Shown here piece by piece: positions 12,028 to 23,879 of a stretch of DNA of 64,000 nt. The notes beneath the pieces were generated by a model. That model worked only from the letters and a program-made list of their open reading frames with translations. It ran no database searches and was not told the DNA's origin. The stretch's first letter is position 1; each line of letters begins with the position of its first letter. The stretch covers positions 5,578,001 to 5,642,000 of the forward strand of contig CM042022.1 of assembly GCA_023525975.1 (NCBI GenBank), read 5' to 3'. The DNA comes from Smallanthus sonchifolius (taxonomy: Eukaryota; Streptophyta; Magnoliopsida; Asterales; Asteraceae). The position numbers and the translations under genes are program-made.

Positions 12028-13037
12028 TAGTTTTCGTGTTCATTCATTTGATCGGTCAAAGTTAAACGAACGAACATGAACAAGCCTCGTTCGTATTTGT
12101 TTGCTTCGTTTACGTGCTTTAATCCAACAAAAAGATCAGATAATATAAACAACAAAGAAACTTTTTTTTTGTAGCTGATTGCCTTATTGAGATAAAATCC
12201 ATCAAACTTGTGACTATATGATAATAAAGCTGAATAGATATGGTTCACTTATGAAGAAGGTGCAGAAAACTTGGTCGGGACCAGTGCCATGACACACTAG
12301 CTAGTTAAAAAAGAATTATATGTATTTTTTATATTAAAAAATAAGACGTCGTATATTTTCAGATAATGATACGTATAAACAATCGTTATAACACCGTAAT
12401 GTAGTAAGTCCAAAAACGTTTGGTTCAAAGTTAAAAAATAAGACGTCGTATATTTTCAGATAACGATACGTATAAACAATCATTATGACACCGTAATGTA
12501 GTAAGTCCAAAAACGGTTGGTTCAAAGTTAGCCCATTCATTTTCTGGTTTAAAAGTTTACCCTAATCTAAACCCCGAGAAATCTGCATATGAAGTTGTAA
12601 GGCATGTATATATAAACTGCATATCAAGTTCTTAGTTCCACCACTACGCTTATCTTATTTATGGTGCTTTTACATTTTATTGGTAGATTATTTTCTAGAT
12701 GAACATTATTAATGACTACAAATCGCGACGGTGGCCACGCACTAACTGAGTTAGTTTTATAAAATGAGTATTTTTTTTAAGGAAAACATATGATAAACCA
12801 TCCAAATTAATATAAAAATATCGATTTTCCATAGCTATAAGAAAAAAATGTGTCTTGTTACCACCATTTACCATCCTTAGGGCTGAAAAGTTTAGGTCGT
12901 GGTTGGCCCCTTCGGCACCATATGGTCCCTATCTTTACACAAGTCTGTCCTAACATGTTCTTGTCATAACCAGATTCCCCCACATTTGAAGTGCCTCAGA
13001 AACTTTAAAGATCTATTAAAAATACAAATTATTTTGA

Positions 13038-13068
<31 letters not shown>
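12028..13068. other. Intergenic DNA with a 97-bp tandem duplication
   Basis: No coding signal. The sequence at 12334-12430 is repeated directly at 12431-12527, with a handful of differences, and contains AAGACGTCGTATATTTTCAG. The first 100 bases carry AACGAACGAACATGAAC repeats matching the copia target side at 5098-5174. A (TA)n run fills 13043-13068. Confidence 0.7.
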
Positions 13069-13273
13069 GGGGTGAGTTATACTAAAAAGGAGATTTTGTC
13101 TAAAAAGTAAATGTTTAGACATGGTGTTATTCATTTTAGGCATTGTGTTTATTTTTTTTTTTATGAACATATTTAAAAATTAAAAAAATATCATATCTAA
13201 AATGAATGAACACCATGTCTAAACATGTACTTTTTAGACTTTTTAGGAAAAATCTAATTCTTAGTTTAACCCA
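13069..13273. mobile_element. Foldback (MITE-like) element
   Basis: The first 75 or so bases (from GGGGTGAGTTATACTAAAAA) are matched in inverted order by the last 75 (to TTAGTTTAACCCA). Both arms share TTTAGACATGGTGTT, and a short AT-rich loop lies near 13150-13190. It has no coding capacity. It sits between a (TA)n run and a (CT)n run, so any TA target duplication is hidden. The family cannot be named from this alone. Confidence 0.65.
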
Positions 13274-13550
13274 ACTCTCTCTCCCTCTCTCTCTCTCTAT
13301 ATATATATCATATTGAGCAATACAAAATAGTTTAAATCAAGTATTCGAGATCGTTTTCCTAGACTACCATGACAATCGTGATACACTTTCAGATTGAAAC
13401 AATTCGATGATACTCTCCAATTTTCCAGCTGTATAAGAATCAGAGAGAATTAAGAACGAATTTTGTTTCTCTGTGTTGTTTGTTTTTCATTCCCTAGAAT
13501 GAACAAGAATTACGTATTTAGTATTAAAGTCTTGGAGAATAGATTCTCCT

Positions 13551-15335
13551 TGTCACACCCTCAAAATCCACCAATGGGGTTAGACCGCGAGGCGCGTGAC
13601 AAACAGGATCATTGTCATTAGTTATATTGAACGACCACTATATGGTTTTTAAAAATACCAGTGTTTCTCATAGTCACGTGACAATACCATTACGTTTGAA
13701 AATATTGCGGAAGCGTAACTAAAAACCAAGTGCAAGAATAACTAAATGCGCAAAACAACGCGCTCAAAACCAACGTAGTTAAGTATGAAAACATGTTTAA
13801 AATCCATGCAAAATCTGATGCATTATATTCCTGATAAGTACCTTAGCGACCTGAGAAAGACATGCTTAAAGTGTCAACACAATGGTTGGTGAGTTCACAG
13901 ATTTGTAAATAAATAAATGTTCGATGTTTGCAAGATAATGTAATTAAAGTATATCAATAGATAGCTAGTCTATGTTCATGCTATTATATAGTGTTTCGCA
14001 ACCAAAGCTGTCTGTTTGGTTTGTTTGTTTGTTTGCCTTCCGCCATGTCCACCAAAACAATGACAATGTGTTTAGGTCAATATTACACATGTTCGACCTC
14101 CGGTCGAGTTAGCGCGACTAACGCGGGTGGGGTTTGTCAAACCCAGTAGTACTACTCAAGAATATCTCGATAAGTTCCAATACTAACGGTTCGAGATGTA
14201 AGGACTTTCATGGTATGTTTGCACTATAGTACACAAGTGATAATACAATAATACAAGATCCAAAATGTTTGTGAGAGGCCGTGAAACTCACCTCAGAGTA
14301 TGTGCTAGAATGACAAGTGAAAGACAGGTGACCCGCTAACGGCTACCTATTTTTAATAAGTTTATAAGCGTGTGTTCGTGTTGGTTCGTAAGACCCTTTG
14401 CATCCAAACAATCTCATTGTTCATGTGTTTTGAAAAGAGTTTACAAGTTTGACTCATGTTTGACCAAGTTTGACCCGACGACCCGTTGGTGACTCAATGT
14501 ATGAATTAGTGTTTGATTAGCATAATACTAACATATTATACACATAAGATCATGCAGGTAACACTTAATAACAAATCCATATTGTTCTAGTATGCTAGGA
14601 CAGTTACCACATTTAGAAAGTTTCCATATTTTGAAAGTTTCCATAATTAGTAAGTTTCCATAATTAGCAGTTATGATCAAGATTCACGTTTCCTGGAAAC
14701 TATCGTTACTAACATGTTAATCAGATCAATCTAACATGTACTAGGTCATCACATCACATACCATACGCCTAGAACTCAACATGTGGTTCACCTTCCAAAA
14801 TAGAGTTTCCTTTTAAGTAAGTTAGTCATACATTATAATTTCCATGATTTAGGGTTCTTATCATGCTTCTATGTTTGTCATAGCATATAAGAATTCATCA
14901 CGTTGCATTAAACATGTTTAGAAATCACATTCCAAATTGATAAACATAAAAAGTTTCTATTGAAAAATAGTTTCTACTAATTATTTTTATAACAAACTTT
15001 TTATAAAAATTTCTAATGCAAATAAAATCATGCAGTTACGTGTAACCATACGCGATTTCACAAAAGTTCACAAATTAAGCATAAAATCATATAACACGTA
15101 ATTTCACATAATTTATATTAAATATAAATTAATAATTGTTCAAAATATTAATTTTGATTAACCATTAACGTTCGGGGACAGACTCGTAATTCGGTAAATC
15201 TCTGAATTACCGTTACGTGAGTGTTTGTAGAGTAACTGACACATTTAGTTAAACTTAATCAAGTGTAATGCATGAATGAATGTTTTAGATAACTGAGTTT
15301 GTATTAACGAAGTTAACCTGAAAATGCTGGGTGTC
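13551..15335 (-). repeat. 3' LTR of Tekay-1
   Basis: It begins TGTCACACCC and ends near GGGTGTC before a pyrimidine-rich tract. It aligns with 45212-47828 but lacks roughly 750 bp found at about 46700-47455 of the other copy. The break lies near 14955-14965, where both copies share TTTCTA. It has three copies of a 17-bp AAGTTTCCATAATTAG-like unit (14615-14670) where the other LTR has seven. The conserved palindrome block is at 14104-14156. Confidence 0.88.
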
Positions 15336-15457
15336 CTATCATCCACTTGTTGAAAGAATTTTCGTCCTAAGAATTAAGTAAAGTCACTAATTGTCTGAAA
15401 CAAAAAATTTTGTGTTGTCATATCATCCCCTTGTTGAAAGAAATTTTGTCTCGAAAT
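15336..15457 (-). other. Duplicated polypurine-tract region of Tekay-1
   Basis: Two related segments, near 15340-15370 and 15418-15455, each read ATCATCC then CTTGTTGAAAGAA on the plus strand. They correspond to the TTCAACTAGGGGATGAT tract that precedes the Tekay-2 LTR. Tekay-2 also carries two copies. Confidence 0.7.
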
Positions 15458-18400
15458 TTAACTAGTACCTTCTGTGTTTGCCAATGGCTTGTTGAAAAGT
15501 TGGGGATTCTTGCGCATCATTTGATCCTCGCGCTCCCATGTGAACCCCGATCCACGCTTCGAGTTCCAGCGAACTCTGACAATAGGGATTTTACTACGTT
15601 TGAGTGTCTTAACTTCTCTATCCATGATTTCGACCGGTTCTTCAATGAAGCGTAATTGTTCGTCGATTTCCAACTCTTCGAGTGGAACCACGAGTGTCTC
15701 ATATGATAGACATTTCTTTAAATTCGAGACATGAAAGACATTATGTACTCCATTGAGTTCCTCAGGTAGGTTCAGTTGATACGCTACTGGACCAATTCTC
15801 TTCACTATCTCGAATGGACCAATGTAACGCGGGTTTAATTTGCCCCGTTTCCCAAAACGAATTACACCTTTCCAAGGTGAGAATTTTAATAGAACTTTGT
15901 CGCCCACTTGAAATTCCAATGGTTTCCGACGCTTATCGGCATAATTCTTTTGACGGTCACGGGTTGCCGCCATACGATTTCGGAACTGCATTTTCTCCGA
16001 AGTCTAGTGCACAAGTTCTGGACCTATGATTTGGCTATCTCCCACTTCAGCCCAACAAAGAGGTGATCGATATTTCCATCCGTACAGTGCCTCGAACGGT
16101 GCTGCCTTAATGCTAGTATGATAGTTGTTATCGTAGAAGAACTCCACTAAAGGCAGATGAGTCTCCCAACTATTACCGAAATTGATCACGCAAGCACGTA
16201 ACATGTCTTCCAGAGTTTGAATGGTACGCTCACTCTGGCAATCTGTTTGAGGATGGTTTGTTGTGCTCCTATCCAGGCGCGTGCCCAGAGATTTTTGTAG
16301 TGATTGCCAGAAATGTGAGGTGAATCGAGCGTCTCGATCAGAAATGATTAAAATTGGCACTCTGTGCCGAGAGACTACTTCTTTCAAATAAATACGAGTT
16401 AGCTTCTCCATCTTATCGGTTTCTTTGATTGCAAGAAAATAAGCGGATTTGGTTAAGCGATCTACGATCACCCAGATGGTGTCGCATCCGCTAGGGGTTT
16501 GGGGTAACTTGGTAATGAAGTCCATGGAAAACTGTTCCCATTTCCACATCGGGATTTCCAGTTGCTGGAGCAAACCAGACGGCTTTTGATATTCAACCTT
16601 GACTTTGGAACAAGTCTGGCACTTGCTCACGTAGGTAGCGATATCAGCTTTCATGTTCGGCCACCAATACAAGACTTTCAGGTAATGATACATCTTATCG
16701 GAACCAAGATGAATAGAATATCGAGACTTGTGAGCTTCATCCATTACAAGTTCCCTTAAATTCCCTTACACTGGGACCCATATTCGCTCTGCGAAATAGT
16801 GAATACCGTCCGATTTAATCTCAAGTTGCTTTTCCATGCCACGCATGGACTCTAGCGGTAGGTTCTCTTCTTTCAAGGCTTCGAGTTGAGCATTACGGAT
16901 TTGTTTGGGTAATCCGGTGTGAATAGTGAGTTGTAATGCTCGAACTCCTCTGGGTTTGGTTTCTTTGCCCGGATGATACTTGATAGCACAATCATAATCA
17001 TTCAAGAGTTCGATCCAGCGACGCTGTCACATGTTCAACTCTTTTTGTTCCAAGATGTGCTAAAGACTCTTGTGATCGGTGTAAATGGTGTATTTAGTAC
17101 CGTACAAGTAATGTCTCCAGATTTTCAGTGCGAACACCACGACTCCCAACTCCAAGTCATGGGTCGTGTAGTTCTTTTCATGTATTTTCAACTGACGGGA
17201 AGCGTATGCGATGACCTTCTCGCGTTGCATTAACACACAACCGAGACCCTGAATGGAAGCATCGCAGTACACTACGAAGTCATCCGTTTCCCTCTGGAAG
17301 AGATAGGATGGGTGTGCTACAGAGTTTCTGTTTCGTAGGTGTCGCCCCAGTTATACACAGTACCTTTATGAGTTAGGGCGGTGAAGGGTTAAGCAAATTT
17401 TGAGAATCCCCATGTGAATCGATGGTAGTAGCCAGCCAAACCTAGAAATTGTCGCATCTTCGTTGGAGTCGTTGGTGCTGCCCAATTCTTGATGACTTTT
17501 ACTTCAGCTGGATCGACATGTATTCCTTTCTCGTTGACTACATTTCCTAAGAATTGAACTTCACGAATCCAAAAATCGCATTTGGAAAATTTGGCATATA
17601 ACTGTTCTTGCTTCAACAGTTCAAGAATTAAACACAGATACTCCTCATGTTCTTCCTTACTCTTGGAATAGATGAGAATGTTGTCAGTGAAAACGATGAC
17701 GAACTGATCGAGGTAAGGTTTACACACTCGGTTCAGGAGATCCATGAATACCACGGGTGCGTTGGTTAATCCAAATGGCATGACCAAAAACTCGTAATGG
17801 CCGTACCGGGTTCTGAATGCAGTTTTAGAGATGTCTTCATCTCGAACTCTCAGCCTGTGATAACCTGAAATTAGATTGATTTTTGAATAGAAGCTTGACC
17901 CTTGAAGTTGTCGAACAGATCATCGATATGAGGAAGTGGATAACAGTTCTTAACAGTCACTTTGTTCAGCTCACGATAATCGATACACATATGGAAAGTC
18001 CCATCTTTATTTTTGATGAACAAGACTTGGTCTCCCCATGGCGATGAGCTAGGGCGGATGAAACACTTATCTAACAACTCTTGCAGTTGTGTGGATAGCT
18101 CTTGTAACTGACTCAGTGCAAGTCTATACGGTGCTCGAGCAATAGGTGTTGCTCCGGGTGTTAGGTCAATCTAAAATTCGACCTGATGGTGGGGTGGAAG
18201 ACCAGGAAAATCCTCGGGAAATACCTCGGGAAAATCACGAACAATAGAAATGTCAGCAATCTTCTTCTCTTCGGAAGGTTGTTCGGTGACAAGAGCTAGA
18301 ATAGCGGTATGACCTTCACGTAAACACTTCTACGCCTTCATGAAAGATATGATGCCTACGACTGCACCACACTTTTTTCCTTGAACGGAAAGGAATTCTC

Positions 18401-18625
18401 CACTAGGGAGAGGAAGACGAACGACTCTATCACGACAGATGAACTAGGCTTGGTTTTTACATAACCAATCCATACCGACAATTATGTTCAAACTGCCAAG
18501 TGTAACTGGCATGAGATTGATATCAAGTTTATGACCAGATATCCCTAGTTTACATCCCTTAAGGATGTGAGTTGCCTTGATTATCTTACCATCTGCTATC
18601 TCTATGGTGTACTTGGGATCATTTT
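15458..18625 (-). pseudogene. Tekay-1 pol: protease, RT, RNase H, integrase, chromodomain (broken)
   Basis: Read on the minus strand: a degenerate protease with IIVGMDWL near 18480; RT with MCIDYRELNKV at about 17985 and MVMPFGLTNAP at 17787; RNase H with YCDASIQGLG at 17270 and YTDHKSL; integrase zinc domain HKSRYSIH...CQTC at about 16735-16600; the integrase aspartates in DFITKLP, VDRLTKS and ISDRDARF; and a C-terminal chromodomain-like segment with IPIVRVRWNSKRG ending near 15458. The RT box that should read IDD or VDD is FTDNILIY, with the second aspartate replaced by asparagine. Multiple stops and frameshifts separate the pieces. Confidence 0.92.
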
Positions 18626-18686
18626 TAGATATGAAGCAAGGAATGATCAGAACGTGGTTACTGGTAAGTTTCTTCTAAACGATTGT

Positions 18687-19560
18687 TTAGCTTATGTTCC
18701 CATTCTTCTTCGACTGTGGACGGTTCCTCTTGAAATGTCCTTCCTTCCCGCACTCAAAACAGCCTTTGGGTGCTTCATTTTGAGGTGTCTGCTTAGCCTG
18801 GAGCTGACCTCTGCAGTCTTTGGCAGAATGGCCCATCTTACCACACCGCTGGCAGCGGTACTTGTCACACGGTCCGTTATGGTGAAAGTTGCACTTGTTG
18901 CACTTCAGGTACTTTCCGGCATACGTACCCTGGTTCTGGTTGGAAGAGGTAGACTGATTGTGAGACTTAGTAGGTTCATACCTACACTGCTGCTGCGGGG
19001 GTGGGTTAGCTGAGAAAGCTTTAGAGTTGGTGTTGTCAGCAGTCTTGGTGACCGCACCTATCGGGGGTAAGGTTCCCTGAGCTACCGCTTGATCAGTCAA
19101 CTTGTGAGCTAGCCTGATGGTCTGTTGGAAAGTGGTAGGGTTGGAAGATGTCACCATACTCTGGATCTGAGGGACTATACCCTCGATGTACTTTTCAATC
19201 CTCTTGTAGGATGGTGTCACCATTTGAGGACATAGTATTGCTAACTCATGCGAACGAGTAGTGTAAGCCTCAACTTCCGAACCTTACATCTTTAGGTTCA
19301 AGAATTCACCCTCCAGTTTCTGCGCCTCGTCACGGGGGCAGTACTCTTCTCACAGCATCGTTTTGAACTCTTCCCATAGCAATACATTTGCCATGTCCAG
19401 TCCTAACATCTGCACCTAGGAGTTCCACCATGTAAGGGCTGGACCCTCAAGTGTCCAGATGCATATTTAACTCGGTTAACATGCGGACAGTTTCACATTG
19501 CGAATACCGATTCAGCCTTTTCCATCCATCGGTGTAAACCAACTACTCCTTCAACACCAC
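18687..19560 (-). pseudogene. Tekay-1 gag (broken, N-terminus deleted)
   Basis: The readable C-terminal half (19223-18687) contains VPQIQSMVTSSNPTT and three cysteine-histidine clusters: CNKCNFHHNGPC, CQRCGKMGHSAKDC and CFECGKEGHFKRN. In the last one the final cysteine of CCHC is lost. The region 19560-19224 holds a shifted and stopped copy of the capsid segment that is intact in Tekay-2 at about 37655-37980. The gag start and most of the upstream ORF are missing, because the sequence passes directly from an upstream-ORF segment (NWYPDMI) to capsid (SGVEGVVG) near 19565. Confidence 0.85.
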
Positions 19561-19563
19561 TAA

Positions 19564-19746
19564 TCATGTCAGGATACCAGTTCCAGTCCTGCATGTTATC
19601 CCTGACACGCACAGTAAGGGCTCGTCGTACACCAGAGTGTTAGCAATAGGGTTCAGTCGACATCTCTTCGGTTCAGGTGAAGGTACGGTAGGAACAGCGG
19701 GTTTCTTGCTAGATGGGGATGTAGGTGATGCAGGTGATGTAGACAT
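19564..19746 (-). pseudogene. Tekay-1 upstream ORF (ORF0-like) remnant
   Basis: ATG at 19746-19744, 120 bp inside the PBS. The first 27 residues are Ser/Pro/Lys-rich and end SPEPKR, which matches the start of the Tekay-2 upstream ORF (ATG at 36323, also ending SPEPKR). After that the frame drifts, and the coiled-coil and acidic parts have been deleted together with the gag start. Function unknown. Confidence 0.6.
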
Positions 19747-19865
19747 TTCATGTAATGTAATGTGTAAGTGCCATGTATGAGTGTCTGTGTTGTGTAACTA
19801 ATGCATTGTGTGTGGTTATAGTCTAAGTCTACTACTAATGCAAACCTAGTTCACTACAACCATTG

Positions 19866-19877
19866 GCTCTGATACCA
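19866..19877 (-). other. Tekay-1 primer-binding site, tRNA-iMet type
   Basis: GCTCTGATACCA on the plus strand. The LTR would start 4 bases further on with TGTC (19881), but Tekay-2 begins at 19885. The rest of the LTR resumes after the Tekay-2 insertion at 45212. Confidence 0.92.
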
Positions 19878-20643
19878 ATCTGTCTGTGATAGTCCGGGAA
19901 AATTTTTTTTATTTTAATTTTCGGGACGAAAATTCTTTCAACTAGGGGATGATGTGACAATCCGGACTTTTCCAGTTAACTCCGTTAACAAAATCCAGTT
20001 AATATTAACCTATTTAATTCCAATCCAAACCCTAGGGACTAATTCTGCCGTTATTCAAACTCAAACATATAAAAGCTTGAAGGATCAAACTTGTAATTTA
20101 CCAATAGTTTTCCCTGTTGACCCTTATAAAGTCAAACTAACCTAAACATAACCTAACTAACCAAACCTAAACCCTAAGGACCATTCCTGTCCATTTTTGA
20201 ACCTCAAAACAGAAAACAGAGGGACCAATCATGTAATATATCCAAACTTGATTTTGTTTGACTTCTTGGAGTCAAACCCGCAACATTTGATCTCAATTCA
20301 CAGTCGTGATCGGTGTTATACCGGAAATTGTAACGGTCTTATGCAATCAAACCTCTAACGAACTTAATTAAGACCTAATCATCACCATTATACTGAAATT
20401 AAATTGAATTAATACGTATTAACTTAAAACCGTCGACAATATCATTTCACTCTCGAATTCGATTAAACTTGATGTTAATCTCACAAACGAATCATCTGCA
20501 CACACTAAACGAACACGTTTGAAGCTTTTACACGTCTCAATTCGACCGAAATCATAGCAGAAGTCATCAGAGATCAAACCTGTTCATGCCGGAACCGTTT
20601 TACTCGATCTCCATCAATCCGACAACATTTCGGGTAATTGCTT

Positions 20644-22332
20644 TGATGTATTGCAAAATAAACCCATTTATCGTGTTCAGTTTGTGTGGTTTTGTTTAGT
20701 TTTCTTTTAGTTTTTAGTTAGAATATGTTACTTCTGATCCATTTGTGTTTACCAGGTCTCGAGTGATAGTTGTTGCTGAAATGGGCAGAAAACGAGTCAA
20801 AAATATGCAAAACCGAGTACCGGAAGAGATCGGGAGGTCAAGAGTCAATTAAAAGCATGAAATTCGAGAAGAAACACCTACTCGCCACCTGCGAGAAGGT
20901 CAGGGGTTGTCCGTCGCGGGCCACGAGGGAGTTGCAACACAAACACAGAAATTAAATCCTCGCCACCCGCGAGAATGGAAGCCAATGGGCTCCGCGGGTG
21001 GCGAAAGCCTATTTTCCACAGAATGTTTCGACTTTCAGGTGGGTTGATGCTAGATTGGGGTATAAATACATCTCAATCATATTCTTGTAAAACCTAGCCG
21101 ATTTTGGAGAATCTAGGACGAAAAGTGGAGAGATTTTGGAGCAATTTCAAGCAAGAAGGAGAAACGATTGAAGGTTGGAGTCCTAGGATAGATCAAGCTC
21201 GTGGTTTGGCTATCCAGGTTTATCAATTCTTTGTTTTCTTAATTTTTACCATGTCTTTCCACTTTGTTGAAATTGCGTCTTTGATTTGGATAATGATGAG
21301 TAGCTAAACTAGATAAACTACCTAGACTATGATGAATGGGATGCTAAAGTTGTGATTTTTATATTGGATGCTTGTTAATTTTGGATTTCATGATAAAGTA
21401 GCAAACTTGATTATTGATTTGTTGAATATGCATGCTTAGAATTATTCTAATTGTTATATATTGCTTCGTATGATCTTTGGTGAATGTCTTTTGCATAATA
21501 GGGTCATGCTAAATCATTAACTTGCGTTGTGATTTGTTGGGTTAATTGGCCAAAATACCTTAGAAGCTATATTTGATAATTGAATAGGTCTAGGTGTTAT
21601 ACTAATCTTAATAGCCGAGAGGTGCGAGATTATTGATAGGTCTAAATTGGTAAATTGCTAGGGTGGTCTTTGAGAGAAGTCTGTCAAAGTTGCCTTGCTA
21701 ATATTTGTCTATCGAGTCGAATCAAGAACCCAAGTCATCCTAGGTTTACAACCCGAGAGGGAGTATGTCATATTAGGGTACTTTACATAAACATTTAGAT
21801 AACCGAGAGAAAGTCTAGATCAACCGGTGTTTTCAGCAGCCTTCAGAGTTCCTTAGGTGTCTTCCCGAAAAGGGTCGGGAGTCCTGTTCGGTGTCTCAAG
21901 AGGTTAGAAATTTATGATCCCGGTTCCTTATTAACTTACATCCGTTAAAAGTATAGCTTGAAGTATCCCAGGATTCCAGTCTAGGTAGTTACCCATCATC
22001 ATCTGAAGTAAAACCCAAAATCACATTCGTGTCTTAGGTAATTTAGTTAATTGATAGTATTTTAATCGCTTTTCTCTTAGGATTTTAGACAAACCCCCCC
22101 CCCCAAATATAAAAACAATTAGTCGTGTCAGTCAGTCTGTTTAAGTGAGTCTAATTTACGTAATAAATAGAGTCTCGTGGGTTCGATTTCCGGACTTATT
22201 TAGCTGTACTAGAGTCGATCGGTTCACTTGCCGGTTAGTAGTTTAGTCGAGTTTTAGAAAGTCTAGAGTTTAACTTAGTTTCTAGAATAGGTTAATTTAG
22301 TTAATAATTTAATAACTACGTTTAGAACATCA
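20644..22332 (+). repeat. 5' LTR of the Athila element
   Basis: 1,689 bp. Contains two CTCGCCAC(C/T)(C)GCGAG hairpins (20881-20895 and 20959-20973), a 12-bp inverted repeat (20960-20971 with 20993-21004), and a TATA box at 21061. It also has a C10 run near 22095. Compared with the 3' LTR it has an extra ATTGAAGG-type stretch near 21170. Confidence 0.95.
21061..21068 (+). promoter_or_regulatory. TATA box of the Athila 5' LTR
   Basis: TATAAATA after GGGG, just downstream of the hairpin cluster. The same box is at 32548-32555 in the 3' LTR. Confidence 0.65.
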
Positions 22333-22338
22333 AGTTTT

Positions 22339-22355
22339 TGGCGCCGTTGCAGGGG
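22339..22355 (+). other. Athila primer-binding site, tRNA-Asp type
   Basis: TGGCGCCGTTGCAGGGG lies 6 nt after the 5' LTR. It matches the plant tRNA-Asp 3' end used by Athila/Tat elements (TGGCGCCGTTGCCGGGG) with one mismatch. Confidence 0.9.
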
Positions 22356-22570
22356 ACTCTTGGCGATTGCGTTCATTAGCTTTGATCAGACTGCATAATA
22401 AATACGTACTACTTGTGTAATATTTTGAGTCGTAGTTATATAATCAGTCGTGTCTTTTTAGTTGTCTTTCGTAAAAAAAAAATAAAAAAAAAAATTTTTT
22501 TTTTTAGTATAATAATAGTCTTCTCACCTGTCTCCTTGTGTTAGTTTTGCAGTTTTTGAGAACCAAGTTT

Positions 22571-23879
22571 ATGCATATGCGCTCAAAGGGGCCGCTACCT
22601 AAGCCAAAGAAGGAGAACAACTTCCCGCTAACGGATATCGCGCCGGAGGTTAGTATTTTTTCTTCACCACCATCCAGCCCACCACCTTTCCAAGTCGACC
22701 AAATGGCCGACCGTTAGACTGTTCACCAACAATCCACCCTAGGATTCACTGGTGTAAACTCACCCATCACTATTCCACCCATCGCCAATGAAAATTCGTG
22801 GCAAATCCCCTCGTACATCATGAACGCCATCTCTAACACGTGTCAATTTCACGGTCGTGATGATGAGGACGCACCTGCACATATCGCCCGCCTCACTCGC
22901 ATTTTAGGTACGTTCCAGCTACAAGGAGCCTCCAATGATGCCATCTTTCTCTAACTTTTCCCGTTCACTCTAGCCGATCGAGCTGCCACTTGGCTCGATT
23001 CTCAACCCGCAGGCACATACACTACTTGGGCCACACTTAGGGACGGATTTCTCAAGAAGTATTTCCCACCCGCTAAGGCATCTCGCCTCCGTGATCAGAT
23101 TCACTCATTCCGCATGGAACCCGATGAGTCCTATTACCTTGCTTGGGAGCGTTTCCAAAACCTACACGCTCGATGCTCCCATCATGGTCTCTCTGATTGG
23201 GCCCTTGTAGAGAAATTCTATAATGGTCTCAATTATGACACGAAAGCTCGTTTCGATACTTCAGCGGGAGGACACCTCATGGGTAAGAAATCAGTAACCG
23301 AATGCCTAGATATGTTTGAGAGTTTTGCCCAATCTGAGTCTGAGCAGCGGTCAGCAAATAGGAATACCACTCCAATCATTAGTGCAACCTCATCTACCAG
23401 AGGTATTCACCAGGTCACACTGGATACTAGTGTTGCTGCTGCTCTAGAGAACTTGCACCGTGAGATGAAAGAGATAAAAGCCAAGGTAGACAAATGTGAG
23501 TTCTGTAGGGGAGGTCATAGCACTTTACATTGCCCGTTGATGAGTGAGGAACAAGTCGATTTCGTAGCCGGTCAGTCGAGAGGTGCATTAAATGCTTTTA
23601 ATAATAATAACTATAATTCGAACTGGCGTAATAATAATAATAATTCAAATTGGCATTCTTCCGGTAACCCCCCTGGTTTCCAATCTAATTTTAATCGGGG
23701 TCAAGGTCAGGTCAGTTCAGTTCTGGGAGTTCAGGTGGACAGGGTCAGTTTGGAAATCAGTTTAACAACCAGGGACAGGGTAATGGTAATGGTAATGGAG
23801 GTTCAGTTGGTCAGGGATCATCTAGTGGTCAGGGTTCAAACAAGGGTTTAGATAGAATTGAGGAACTCCTGTCATAGTT
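22571..23879 (+). pseudogene. Athila gag (broken)
   Basis: The frame from ATG 22571 reads through capsid-like sequence (ADRAATWLDSQPAGTYTTW, then FLKKYFPPAKASRLRDQI), the retrotransposon gag pattern, and a CEFCRGGHSTLHC zinc knuckle near 23492, ending in an Asn/Gln/Gly-rich tail. In-frame stops occur at TAG 22715-22717 and TAA 22952-22954. A frameshift lies near 23720-23740, and a TAG at about 23877 would cut the tail. An ATG-rich proline segment precedes the capsid. Confidence 0.9.

Noticed and set aside
19953..19960. TGTGACAATCC as the Tekay-2 LTR start
   Set aside because: No target duplication fits there. Starting at 19885 gives CTGTC on both sides and includes sequence shared by both LTRs.
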